Origin: Spiroplasma cantharicola
GTDB taxonomy: Bacteria > Bacillota_I > Bacilli_A > Mycoplasmatales > Mycoplasmataceae
Assembly (NCBI RefSeq): GCF_001281045.1
Contig: NZ_CP012622.1
Span: forward strand, 806,001 to 870,000
Length of the DNA stretch: 64,000 bases
Direction: 5' to 3'
A program made the position numbers and the translations under genes. Of the stretch, positions 55,351-64,000 are shown in pieces. A model generated the notes under the pieces. It was not told the origin of the DNA. It saw only the letters and a list, made by a program, of their open reading frames with translations, and ran no database searches. Numbering within the stretch: the stretch's first letter is position 1; the number at the start of each line of letters is the position of its first letter.

Positions 55351-56853
55351 CTATTCGTTAATATCTTTTAGTCAATTTCTAGTTCTTGAGACAGCTTCTT
55401 TTCAGCCTTTAACCAATTTTGTTGTTTCACGTTTTGGTTCAACTTTTTTATCAACTTCTCAATTTTTTCTAATATCTTCAATATCTTTTCAATAACCAAC
55501 TGCAAGTCCAGCTAAATAAGCAGCTCCCATTGCAGTTGTTTCTACATTTTTAGGTCTAATTAATTCAGATTTTGAAATATCAGATTGAAATTGAATTAAA
55601 TAATTATTTTTAGAAGCACCACCATCAACTTTAATACTTCTAATATTAATTTTTGAATCTTCTCTCATTGCTTCTAATACGTCATTTGTTTGAAAAGCAA
55701 TTGATTCCAAAGCTCCTTTAATAATATGTTCTTTTTTAACACCTCTATCTAATCCAAATATTGCTCCTCTTGAATAAGGGTCTCAATAAGGAGAACCTAA
55801 TCCTGAAAAACTTGGAACGAAATAGACTTGTCTATCATCATTTACTTGTTCTGAATATCATTCACTTAATTGTGTTTTATATATTATTCTTAAATCATCT
55901 CTTAATCATTGTAAAGTTGCCCCAGCCATCATAACTGAACCTTCTAGTCCATATATAAATTTATTATTAATTGAATACCCAATAACTGTTAACAACCCAT
56001 TTTTAGAATCGATTTTTTTATCACCAGTATTCATTACTATAAATGCTCCTGTACCAAAAGTTACTTTGATATCACCTGGTTCCAAACACATTTGACCAAA
56101 TAAAGCTGACTGTTGATCTCCAATTGAAGATGCAATTGCTATTTGGTGTTTAGAATTTTTAGATAATAACTCAGGAAATGTATAACCATAAATTTCACTA
56201 TTACCTTTTATTTTTGGAAGCATATTTAATGGAATATCAAATAATTTTAATAGTTCTTCATCTCATTGATGAGTTGAAATATTATAAAGCATTGTTCTTG
56301 AAGCATTTGTATGGTCAGTGTAAAATTCTTTTCCACCAGTTAATTTTCAAATAAGTCATGTATTAATATTTCCAAAATATAATTCATTGTTTAAAGCTTT
56401 TTGTTTTGCGTCTTTCACATTATCTAAAATTCATTTCACTTTACTTGCTGAAAAATAGGCATCAATTACTAATCCAGTTTTTTGTTTAATTATGTCTTTG
56501 TGAGTTTTTGCAAGTTCAAGACAAAAACCATCAGTTCTTCTATCTTGTCAAACAATAGCATTATAAATTGGGTTTCCAGTATTTTTATCTCAAACAACAA
56601 CTGTCTCTCTTTGATTTGTAATCCCTATTGCTTCAATTTGTTCAGGGGAAATATCTTTTGAATTTAATGCTGATATTAAAGTAGTTCTTTGTGTATTTCA
56701 AATTTCAGTTGCATCTTGTTCAACTCAACCTTCTTGAGGATAAATTTGTGAAAATTCTTTTTGATTTGAAGCAATTATCTCTCCCTTTTTATTTACAACT
56801 AAACTTCTAGCACTTGTTGTTCCTTCATCTAAAGTTACAATATATTTTTCCAT
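55351..56853 (-). CDS. glpK: Glycerol kinase
   Basis: This 500-residue FGGY-family kinase turns glycerol and ATP into glycerol-3-phosphate. Visible motifs are [12 protein letters not shown] at the N-terminus, [35 protein letters not shown] and [15 protein letters not shown]. The length matches the family. It lies between glpO and glpF, and its product feeds GlpO and lipid synthesis. Confidence 0.95.
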
Positions 56854-56900
56854 ATATTTTTTTTCCTTCCATATATAGTTAAAAAATATTTATATTTATA

Positions 56901-58055
56901 TTAAAATAAGATATTTTTTTCATATTTATCTCATTTTAATTTAAGTTCTAATTTCATTTGTTTTTTAATCATCTCAATTACATAATCTGCAATTGAGGGT
57001 GCACATGAAATACCTGGACTTTTTGTTCCAGCAACATTAATAAAATTATTATTAAGTTTTGCATAATGAATATAAAAATCATCAGTTTCTTTAAAAATTG
57101 GTCTGGATCCTGCAAATCTTCCTATAATTTTTGTCATATCTAAAGTAGGTATTATTTTTTTACCTATTTCTTTTATTTGATTAAATTTTTCTTCAGTAAT
57201 TAGATTGATATCTTCTTTTGCTACATTATCTTCTGCAGTTGGTCCTACTAATAAATTACCATTTACTGTTTTAGCTACAATGACTCCTTTACCATGAACA
57301 GTTGGCACCATAAACAAAACATTATTTGCTTGATTTTCTTTAGTTCCTTTTAAGACTATATACTCTCCTCTTTTTGTAGATAATTTAAAATCATCATATC
57401 CCGCAAGAGAAGATATTTTATCTGCAAAATGCCCTGCACAATTTATAATGATTTTTGCTTTATAATTATTATTCTGAGATGATATTTTAAATAGCTCATT
57501 TTCATATTTAATCCCAAGAACTTTTTCATTAAAAAAAACATTCACTCCGTTTTTTTTAGCATTTTTAAGAAGCACACCTGTTAATTCCACAGGATCAATA
57601 ATAGAAGAACTATTACATAATAAAGCCTTTGTTACTTCTTTACTTATTGATGGTTCAATTTTTTGAAGCTCTTCTTGATTAATTAAAGATATTTCATCTT
57701 TAGTACAACCATTTTTAAATCCATTTTCCATTAACATATCAAGATGCTTTTCTTCTTCTCTATTAAAAGCCAAAATCAAAGAATTAACATGTTTGTGATT
57801 AAAATCTAATTCCTTAAATCAATTTTCCTTATATCGTTTTCTTCCAAGAAAATTTAGTTTTGCATTTAATTTTCCCGGAGTTGGATCAAATCCACCATGA
57901 ATTAAACCTGAATTTCCAGTTGTAGTTTCTAAACCAAATGAGGGGTTTGATTCTAAGACAACAATTGTTTGATTATACTTAGCTAATTCCCTTGCAATTG
58001 ATGCTCCAATAATTCCTGCACCAATTATACAAATATCATAATTATTTTTAGTCAT
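56901..58055 (-). CDS. glpO: L-alpha-glycerophosphate oxidase, H2O2-producing
   Basis: This 384-residue FAD enzyme has the Rossmann motif ICIIGAGIIGASIARELA at the start, TGNSGLIHGGF near residue 50 and a C-terminal FAGSRPIF plus VAGTKSPGISCAPSIA. Its length and form match mollicute GlpO, which oxidises glycerol-3-phosphate with O2 to DHAP and H2O2. In Mycoplasma mycoides this peroxide damages host cells. The frame continues past a TGA near 56931 (Trp) to a TAA at 56901. GlpO versus a GlpD-type dehydrogenase is judged from length and fit; peroxide release is inferred. Confidence 0.85.
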
Positions 58056-58247
58056 AAGCTATTTTCTTTCTATATAGCATTTTCAATATTTAATTAAAAG
58101 CTATGAAAAATATAATTTTAAAACTGAGAAGTTAATTCTTCTAATTCACCTCAACTTTTCATTTCTTAGAAGCATAAAACTTCAAATCTATTTAATCATA
58201 TAATTTCCAAAATAAATATAAATATTGGAAATTTTTGTAAAAATAAA

Positions 58248-58298
58248 AAAAATATAAACTACTAAAACTTTTTTAATTTATCAATAGTTTATATTTTT
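58248..58298 (-). terminator. Terminator of the 238-residue protein gene
   Basis: A perfect 14-bp stem AAAAATATAAACTA/TAGTTTATATTTTT with a 23-base loop and T-rich tail on the minus strand, about 30 bp past the stop. The gap 58056-58326 also holds the glpO promoter region; no clear regulatory site was seen there. Confidence 0.7.
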
Positions 58299-58326
58299 AA
58301 TGTAATTGCTTAATATTTATAATTTG

Positions 58327-59043
58327 CTATTCATATTTATGTCTCTCATAATTAGAGAATATATCAATTTTATCTCTGCATAACGCTACAAATTCTCTAA
58401 ACTCTGCACAATAAGAAAAATTTCTTGAGTTATTTTGTCTTGCATAAATTACTATTTCATCTTTTAGTTCCATAATTCGATCTAATTCAAACTTCTCTTC
58501 AAAAACAGCAATTCCATGATTTCTAGAAATCATTGCTGCTTGAAATAATCAAAAGAAGTATAGAAATGTTTTTTTACCAAGAAATTGGTGTGAAGTTAAA
58601 TCGAAAGCTGCTGCTAATAAATATTCTAGTACTGAATCAAATGTTTCCACAATTGTCAATTTTGAAATTATTTTTTTTAGCTTATTTAGAAAATCTTTAC
58701 TTTCTGTAGTCTTGCCTTGGAACATATAACTATATTCCTTACTTGGGTCTAAATATTCATAAATTTCAACTAATTCATCAAGAATTAATTCATCAAATCT
58801 CTTTGCATATTTTTCTTCAAATTCTCTTACTTTTAAGACCATTTTTCTAATAACTTCTCAAGCTTTTATATGATTTAAAAATTCAATATCAAAGTCTTCT
58901 AGCATTTCTTCCTCAGAGTAATCATTTTCAGCTAGTAATTCAAAGATTTCTTCTTTTGAATTATCAATATTTATTAGTTTCAAATAGGACGAAATATATT
59001 CGGCTCCCTTTTCATTTCAAAAATCATTATTTCTATAAAACAT
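58327..59043 (-). CDS. Hypothetical protein
   Basis: This 238-residue, soluble and helical protein is rich in Glu, Lys, Phe and Leu. Blocks include YRNNDFWNEKGAEYISSYL near the start and NFSYCAEFREFVALCRDKI near the end. Start ATG at 59043 follows GGGAGGG at good spacing. It sits between cdd and glpO with its own terminator. I do not recognise a family. Confidence 0.72.
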
Positions 59044-59155
59044 ATTAATACCCTCCCTTATTATTATTTTTTATATAAATATTTTAAAAAAAACTACAAC
59101 CTTTCTGCAATCTGTAGTGTATATAGTTTTGTGTTCATTAAGTTTAATTAAGATT

Positions 59156-59563
59156 TTAACCAATATTTTTACTTGTAAATGCATATGGTAAAAAATCTTT
59201 TACGTCATACGAATTAATAAATTCCTTTTTATTATAAACCCATATTGGTTGATTTTCTAAAAGTAATTCAAAAAGCGTTTGCCTACAAGTTCCGCAAGGA
59301 GAACCAAATCCCTCTGAGTCTGTATAAAGTGCTACTAATTCAACATCATTCTTATTATATCCTTGTGTTATCATTTGTGGCAAAGCAGTTCTTTCTGCAC
59401 AAATTGATGGATTGTAAGCTGCATTTTCAACATTTACACCTTTTATTTTATTGCCATCTTTTAGATAAATAATGCAAGCCACTCTAAAATTTGAATATGG
59501 GACATAGGCATTTTCTCTTAATATTTTTAATTCATTATATACTTCATCTTTTTTTAATTTCAT
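59156..59563 (-). CDS. cdd: Cytidine deaminase
   Basis: This 135-residue enzyme deaminates cytidine and deoxycytidine to uridine and deoxyuridine for pyrimidine salvage. It has the zinc-binding signature CAERTAL (Cys and catalytic Glu) and PCGTCRQ (two Cys), as in tetrameric Cdd. ATG at 59563 has GGAG 6 bases upstream and is preferred to the ATG at 59575. It follows dgkA by 14 bp. Confidence 0.93.
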   Translation of the reverse strand: MKLKKDEVYNELKILRENAYVPYSNFRVACIIYLKDGNKIKGVNVENAAYNPSICAERTALPQMITQGYNKNDVELVALYTDSEGFGSPCGTCRQTLFELLLENQPIWVYNKKEFINSYDVKDFLPYAFTSKNIG

Positions 59564-59577
59564 CTTTTTCTCCATTT

Positions 59578-59988
59578 TTACTTAAATAAATTTTCTATGG
59601 TAGTTATTAATGCTGGTAAATATATTAAGAAACCTATAACAACAGATAGTAGTGCATTAATAATACTTGCAGCTGCACAAATATCTTTGATTTTTTTAGC
59701 TTGAATATTATATTCAAAACTTAATAAATCAACAAAATTTTCAACTGATGTATTAACAAATTCAAATCCAGTAAGTACTCCAATTGTTAAAATAACAATT
59801 GATCATTGAGTTGTATCTAACCCAACTCAAATACCTAATCCTATTGCAAAAATGACAATAATTAAATAAACAATTAATGTCGATTCTTCTCTAAATGCAG
59901 TAAAAATACCTCTAGCGGCATTTGAAAACTTATTTTTTACTCTTGTACCAACCTTTGATTTCTTTTTAATATCATTTTTTCTTGACAT
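59578..59988 (-). CDS. dgkA: Diacylglycerol/undecaprenol kinase family protein
   Basis: This 136-residue membrane protein has the DgkA pattern: a basic N-terminus, RGIFTAFREESTLIVYL, FVNTSVENFVDLL (active-site Glu region) and AKKIKDICAAASIIN, with three membrane segments. Gram-positive members phosphorylate undecaprenol; in a wall-less cell the natural substrate is uncertain. It lies between ybeY and cdd, the usual Firmicute order. Confidence 0.88.
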
Positions 59989-60030
59989 ATTATTACACCT
60001 TTTTCTGCCTTATTATTATACTTTACATTA

Positions 60031-60057
60031 AAAAAAATGCCATTAAAATGGCATTTT
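60031..60057 (-). terminator. Terminator overlapping the ybeY stop
   Basis: AAAATGCCATT/AATGGCATTTT stem covering the ybeY stop codon and followed by seven T on the minus strand. Confidence 0.8.
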
Positions 60058-60516
60058 ATACTTGATATTTTGTTTGTTTAAAATTTGATCTGTTAAATCA
60101 AACATTAATTTTTCTTCATTTTCACTTATTTCATGATCATATCCTAGGATATGTAAAAGACCATGAACAAATAATCAAGCCATTTCCTCTTTAATTGTAT
60201 GATTGTATTTTAACGCTTTATTCTTAGCTTCACTAAATGTTATAAAAATATCTCCTATTTCTTTAAAATCTAATTGATTATATATGCCAAAGTCATCATC
60301 AATTGGAAAAGAAATAACATCTCCTACATAGTCTTTTTTTCTATATTCATTATTAAGTTTTCTTGATTTTATTTCATCAATATAGTTAACTGAAAAACTT
60401 AAATTTTGATTAATATCTAATACTTCTTTAGCTGATTTTAACAAATTATTAAAAAGTACCTCATATTCTTTTAAATTTTCATCTGTATTATAATTAAATT
60501 CTAATATATCTTTCAT
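60043..60516 (-). CDS. ybeY: Endoribonuclease YbeY
   Basis: This 157-residue metal-dependent RNase acts in 16S rRNA 3' maturation and ribosome quality control. The zinc site HGLLHILGYDH is present near residue 125, together with YVGDVISFP and GDIFITFSEA. The length matches the family. It begins 14 bp after the small exported protein gene and is followed by dgkA and cdd. Confidence 0.95.
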
Positions 60517-60530
60517 ATTTACTCCTATTT

Positions 60531-60908
60531 TTAGAAAACATTTGATAATAAATAAGAAAGCAGCGATATTTTTTCTCCAAATATTAAAACATTATTTGAA
60601 GGATATTTGATACTTCCTATATTATTTATACTTATCTTGATTAAAGAATCACTATATTCAAGATTGGAAGAATAAACATACATATTTCCTTGATTAGTTT
60701 CTAAAATTATATAATCAATTAAGCTTATATTCAAACTTTTGTTACTAATTAAATATAAATCAGCGGTTACAGTTCCATCTTCATCAATATATTCTTGAAT
60801 AAAAACTGAGCCTGTATAGACTTGCTGTTTTTTTAATAAAATTAAAATAGCTATAAATATTAATAATGTAAATAATAAACAAAAATGAACTGTCAAGTTT
60901 TTTTTCAT
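60531..60908 (-). CDS. Small membrane-anchored protein linked to the C39 exporter
   Basis: This 125-residue protein has one N-terminal membrane segment (FCLLFTLLIFIAILILL, residues 9-25) and an extracellular beta-rich domain (TGSVFIQEYIDEDGTVTADLYLI). Start ATG overlaps the ABC exporter stop by one base (TAATG), so the two are co-translated. It may be a short accessory protein of the HlyD/ComB kind or a substrate-handling factor. The family is not recognised. Confidence 0.75.
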   Translation of the reverse strand: MKKNLTVHFCLLFTLLIFIAILILLKKQQVYTGSVFIQEYIDEDGTVTADLYLISNKSLNISLIDYIILETNQGNMYVYSSNLEYSDSLIKISINNIGSIKYPSNNVLIFGEKISLLSYLLSNVF

Positions 60909-62947
60909 TATATTACCTCCACTCTATTTTCAAAATATCTTGAATATGCAATATCATGATCACACATGATTATTAAGGAGTTCTTTTTTTGCTCCATAAA
61001 TAATTTAAATAAATAATAAGCAGTGTGTTTATCAACATTACTTAAAGGCTCATCTATTAAATATAAGTCTTTACTAGTAAAAAATAAACTTAGGAAATTA
61101 ATTATTTGTCTTTGACCTTTACTTAGATTGGCACCATTATCATAAATTTTTTTATTTAAATCTATATTATTTCTTTCTAATATTTCTAATATTTTGAAAT
61201 CCTCAACTATTTTTAAATCAGTCTTATTTTTGAATTGTTGAATATTATTTCAAACTGTTCCATTAAACAAATAATCATATTGACCAAGATAAATATTTCT
61301 TTCTCGATAACTTTTAATATCTACTTTATTTGTATTAATATTTTCATTTATTAATAAAGTTCCCTCATATTTTTTATAATGTCCTGATAAAATTTTTAAT
61401 AAAGTTGTTTTACCACTCCCACTTTTACCATAAATGAAAGTATTTTTATTAAAGATAAAATTAAAATTATTTAAAGCACACTTATCAGACTTATAACTAT
61501 ATAAATTTTTTGCCTCTATAGTTTTTATTTCTTTGACAATTATTGAACTATCTTTATTTTCACTATTAGCAAAAATAAAACTCAAGGATTTATCTGCAAT
61601 AATTATTTCTTGTAAATCAAGTATAAAATTAGTTAATTGATTGAAAAAAATATTTATATAAAAACTAATTGATGTATAAAATAAAAGATCTGGTACAGTA
61701 AATTTGCTTTGATTTATATAAATTATAGAAATGTAAAATATTAAATAAAAAAAGAATTTATTTAATAATGAAAAAAATAGTTCCGCTTTATTGTTCAAAT
61801 TAAATATGTGTTTTGTTTCTTTTAAAGTAGCATTAAAGTTTTTATAGTTAACTGATTTAATTTCATCTTCAATATTTTTATATTTTATTTCTTCAAACCC
61901 ATCAAGTATTTCTCTATAACTATAAGAAAAATTTATTAGTTTTCTCTCTTTCTTTATTTTATATTCTTTTAAAAGATAGAATAAAAAAATTGAAATTGAT
62001 ATAGATATTATATTTTGAATGATAACAATAGTTAATATTAACGGAGAAATTAAAATTAAAAATAGTGACGACATTAAAAAAAGAATTAAGCCCAACGGGA
62101 AAGATATTGTTGATTTTACAATAAATTCAGATAGTAGATTAATATGTTCCAATTTTTTCATTCACTCTTCTTTCGAATTTGAATTAAATTTTTCAATTTC
62201 TAAATTTATTAATTTCTTTTTATAAAAAAGAAATATAGTTTTACTTACTTTTGACTTAATATTAAAAACTATCTTATTTATAAAATAGGAGACCGCATTT
62301 TGGATAATAAACACAATTAAAAAAATTAAAAATAAAAATTTTATGGATTGATTTTCTTTGATGGCAACATTCTCCATATAGATTTTTAAAAAATTGTTTG
62401 TAATTAAAATAAGCACATTTAAAATAATGGATATTAAAAATAACATTAATACTTCCGTTTTAAATTTATTAATAAATGTAAATCAATTAAATATTGATTT
62501 AGTCTTAAATTTTACTTCCTCAATTTTTTTTGTAATTGATAAAAATCCTTGATAAATACTTTTAAAGTCTTTTTCACTGACCCAAGTTAGGTCTTTTAAA
62601 TTTGAATCTGCAACTAAAAAAAGATTCTTTCTTTTTTTATAAATAATAATAAAATGTTCATTTCCCTCTTTATTCAATGTATTTAAAACTAACGGATTTG
62701 TAATATCCAAATTTTTAAATTCTTCATAATCACATTTATAGGAAGTAAATTCAATATGATAATTATTTAAAAGTTTTTCCATATCATATAAACTTAGCAT
62801 TTCATCATTAAGAGAATTATCAAATTTAATTTCTTCTATTCCAAAATTTTTATTATGATAATAATTTATTAAAGTCGTTGATACTGCTATTCCACAGTCA
62901 TTTTCACTTTTTTGTATAGTAAATTTATATTCCAAACTAATCACCAT
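60908..62947 (-). CDS. Peptidase-containing ABC exporter (C39 type)
   Basis: The protein has 679 residues. The N-terminal C39 peptidase domain shows QKSENDCG with Cys18, His98 in EHFIII and Asp114 in VADSN, which form the catalytic triad that cuts double-glycine leaders. The membrane domain (about 170-420) has about six segments. The ATPase has Walker A YGKSGSGKT, signature LSKGQRQ and Walker B LYLIDEPLSNVD. Such PCAT proteins process and export bacteriocins or signal peptides. No precursor peptide was found nearby. It follows rimP, a place normally held by nusA. ATG at 62947 has no clear SD; a TTG four codons later (GGTGAT upstream) is possible. Confidence 0.9.
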
Positions 62948-62960
62948 TTAATTAATCGTC

Positions 62961-62992
62961 AAAAAAATAAAAAAGTTAAATTAAAACTTAAC
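62961..62992 (-). terminator. Weak terminator after rimP
   Basis: GTTAA/TTAAC stem around the rimP stop with an interrupted T-run on the minus strand. It may partly separate rimP from the exporter gene. Confidence 0.5.
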
Positions 62993-63466
62993 AGCGAATC
63001 TTATAAATTCAATATCATCTCATTTTAATTTAACTTTTTTGGGTCTACCTTTAATAAAGAAATTAAATATCAATTCGTCATCTTTAATTTCTGTTAATGT
63101 CGCAGAAAATTCTGTAAATATTTCAATTGGTTTTTTTAAAGTAATATAAAAGAAACTGCCAATATTATATTTTAAAATTTCAAATGATTTAACTTTCCTT
63201 TCAGCTCCCGCACTTGCAACTTCTAAAATATATGAATCTTCTAAATCATCAATATCATCCAACATATTTGAAATACTTTCATTAGCCTTTATTAATAAAT
63301 CAAAATCAATATTTTTTTTACTTATATCTCTATTTTCAACTAGAATTTGTAGTACCTTTGAATCAAAATCATTGACAACATTCAATTCATAAAGCAAAAA
63401 ATCACACTCATTAAGAATATTTTTTATCTTTTCCAAATAGTTGTTTTTAATAATATCTAATGACAT
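62981..63466 (-). CDS. rimP: Ribosome maturation factor RimP
   Basis: This 161-residue protein fits RimP, a 30S assembly factor: N-terminal alpha/beta part with VNDFDSKVLQILVE, the conserved EVASAGAERK segment (usual form EVSSPGxxRP) and a C-terminal SH3-like part (FYITLKKPI, ATLTEIKDDELIF). It lies right after polC, the common polC-rimP order. nusA, the usual next gene, is missing here and replaced by the C39 exporter gene. Confidence 0.88.
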
Positions 63467-63537
63467 ATTTACCTCTTTTATAGATTAATTTTATATTATT
63501 TTGAGTTAATAAATAAAAAAAGATAATGATTTTCATT

Positions 63538-64000
63538 TTAGAAATCAAATGAAAGTTGTTCATCATCTTTTAATTTATCTGTAACTTTTAATTTATTAAA
63601 TATTTCAATTTGAGTTTGGGTTACCTGGGTTCTCATTTTTAAATCATTAACACTTGTAATTTGTCTTTCTTTTCTGGCATTAACAATTGAATTAGCCACA
63701 GCAACACCTAAAGAATCAATTACATTAAATGATGGTACTAATATTTTTTTTCCATCATTATTTTTTGTAATAACAAATTTCTCTCCCTCTGAAATATTAA
63801 AATCAATATTTGAGATTTCAATCCCTCTTGCAAACATTTCTAAAATAACTTCATAAATTGTTATTAAAGCATTTTCCTTTGCAGTTACAGGTAATTTATT
63901 GTTTTGTCGATATTTAATATCTTCAATAGTTTTAACTACTGCATCTTTTCCTTTTAGTACAGTTTCCAAATCAAAGAAATCTGCTCTTGTAGAAAATCAA
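63538..64000 (-). CDS. polC: DNA polymerase III alpha subunit, PolC type, C-terminal part
   Basis: The last 153 codons of a PolC-like protein run off the right edge. The segment contains WFSTRADFFDLETVLKGKD at the edge, VPSFNVIDSLGVAVANSIV and the end DDEQLSFDF, which fits the C-terminus of Gram-positive replicative PolC. The Trp at the edge is encoded by TGA. The gene sits before rimP, as in Bacillus and mollicutes. Confidence 0.88.

Noticed and set aside
59060-59140. Hairpin-like CTACA...TGTAG sequence between cdd and the hypothetical gene
   Set aside because: The pairing is only five bases over a long loop with no T-tract, which is too weak to call.

Overview
The window is about 64 kb of very AT-rich DNA from a mollicute. 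TGA must be read as tryptophan: nearly every gene is broken by in-frame TGA in the standard code and becomes continuous when it is read as Trp, for example in dnaG, glyS, glpK, era and polC. The MKKLL-type lipoprotein leaders, a repeat lipoprotein that resembles spiralin, and the glpO/PTS/MEP-pathway genes point to Spiroplasmataceae/Entomoplasmataceae, most likely Spiroplasma. Species is not assigned. All coordinates use genetic code 4. Start codons were chosen by Shine-Dalgarno position where several were possible. No tRNA, rRNA, transposase or CRISPR array was found.

Layout. 1-4065: end of an unknown gene, then two related surface lipoproteins, the first with six 87-residue tandem repeats. 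4247-9358 (minus): lipoprotein, ABC permease and ABC ATPase, followed by a SemiSWEET-like protein with an added coiled coil. 9654-12184: a MarR regulator diverging from an ABC exporter; matching palindromes lie upstream of both transport operons. 12207-14229: small membrane protein and an exported protein. 14442-24836: defence island. Its main part is a six-gene minus-strand operon (MrcB-N/NOV_C protein, C5 cytosine methylase with HTH, MORC/MutL-like GHKL ATPase, Z1 helicase-like ATPase, DUF4420-type PD-(D/E)XK protein, second PD-(D/E)XK protein). Beside it is a C5 methylase overlapping an HNH endonuclease.

24998-32887: ROK kinase, methyltransferase, HAD hydrolases, an HxlR regulator next to two Cys-rich small proteins (one a 33-residue metallothionein-like peptide), NadD-YqeK fusion and MTA/SAH nucleosidase. 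33000-36928: beta-glucoside PTS, 6-phospho-beta-glucosidase and RpiR regulator. 37058-43478: lipoproteins, a double zinc-finger protein, a candidate structured RNA with a pseudoknot, an acidic protein and a membrane-protein/lipoprotein pair. 43599-44483: ispH.

44503-64000 (minus): housekeeping genes in an order like that of Firmicutes (polC-rimP; ybeY-dgkA-cdd; era-recO-glyS-dnaG-rpoD-trmK-nif3), interrupted twice. A C39 peptidase-containing ABC exporter pair follows rimP. A glycerol module (glpO-glpK-glpF) with three unknown genes separates cdd from era. The glycerol genes would import glycerol, phosphorylate it and oxidise glycerol-3-phosphate with O2, releasing H2O2.
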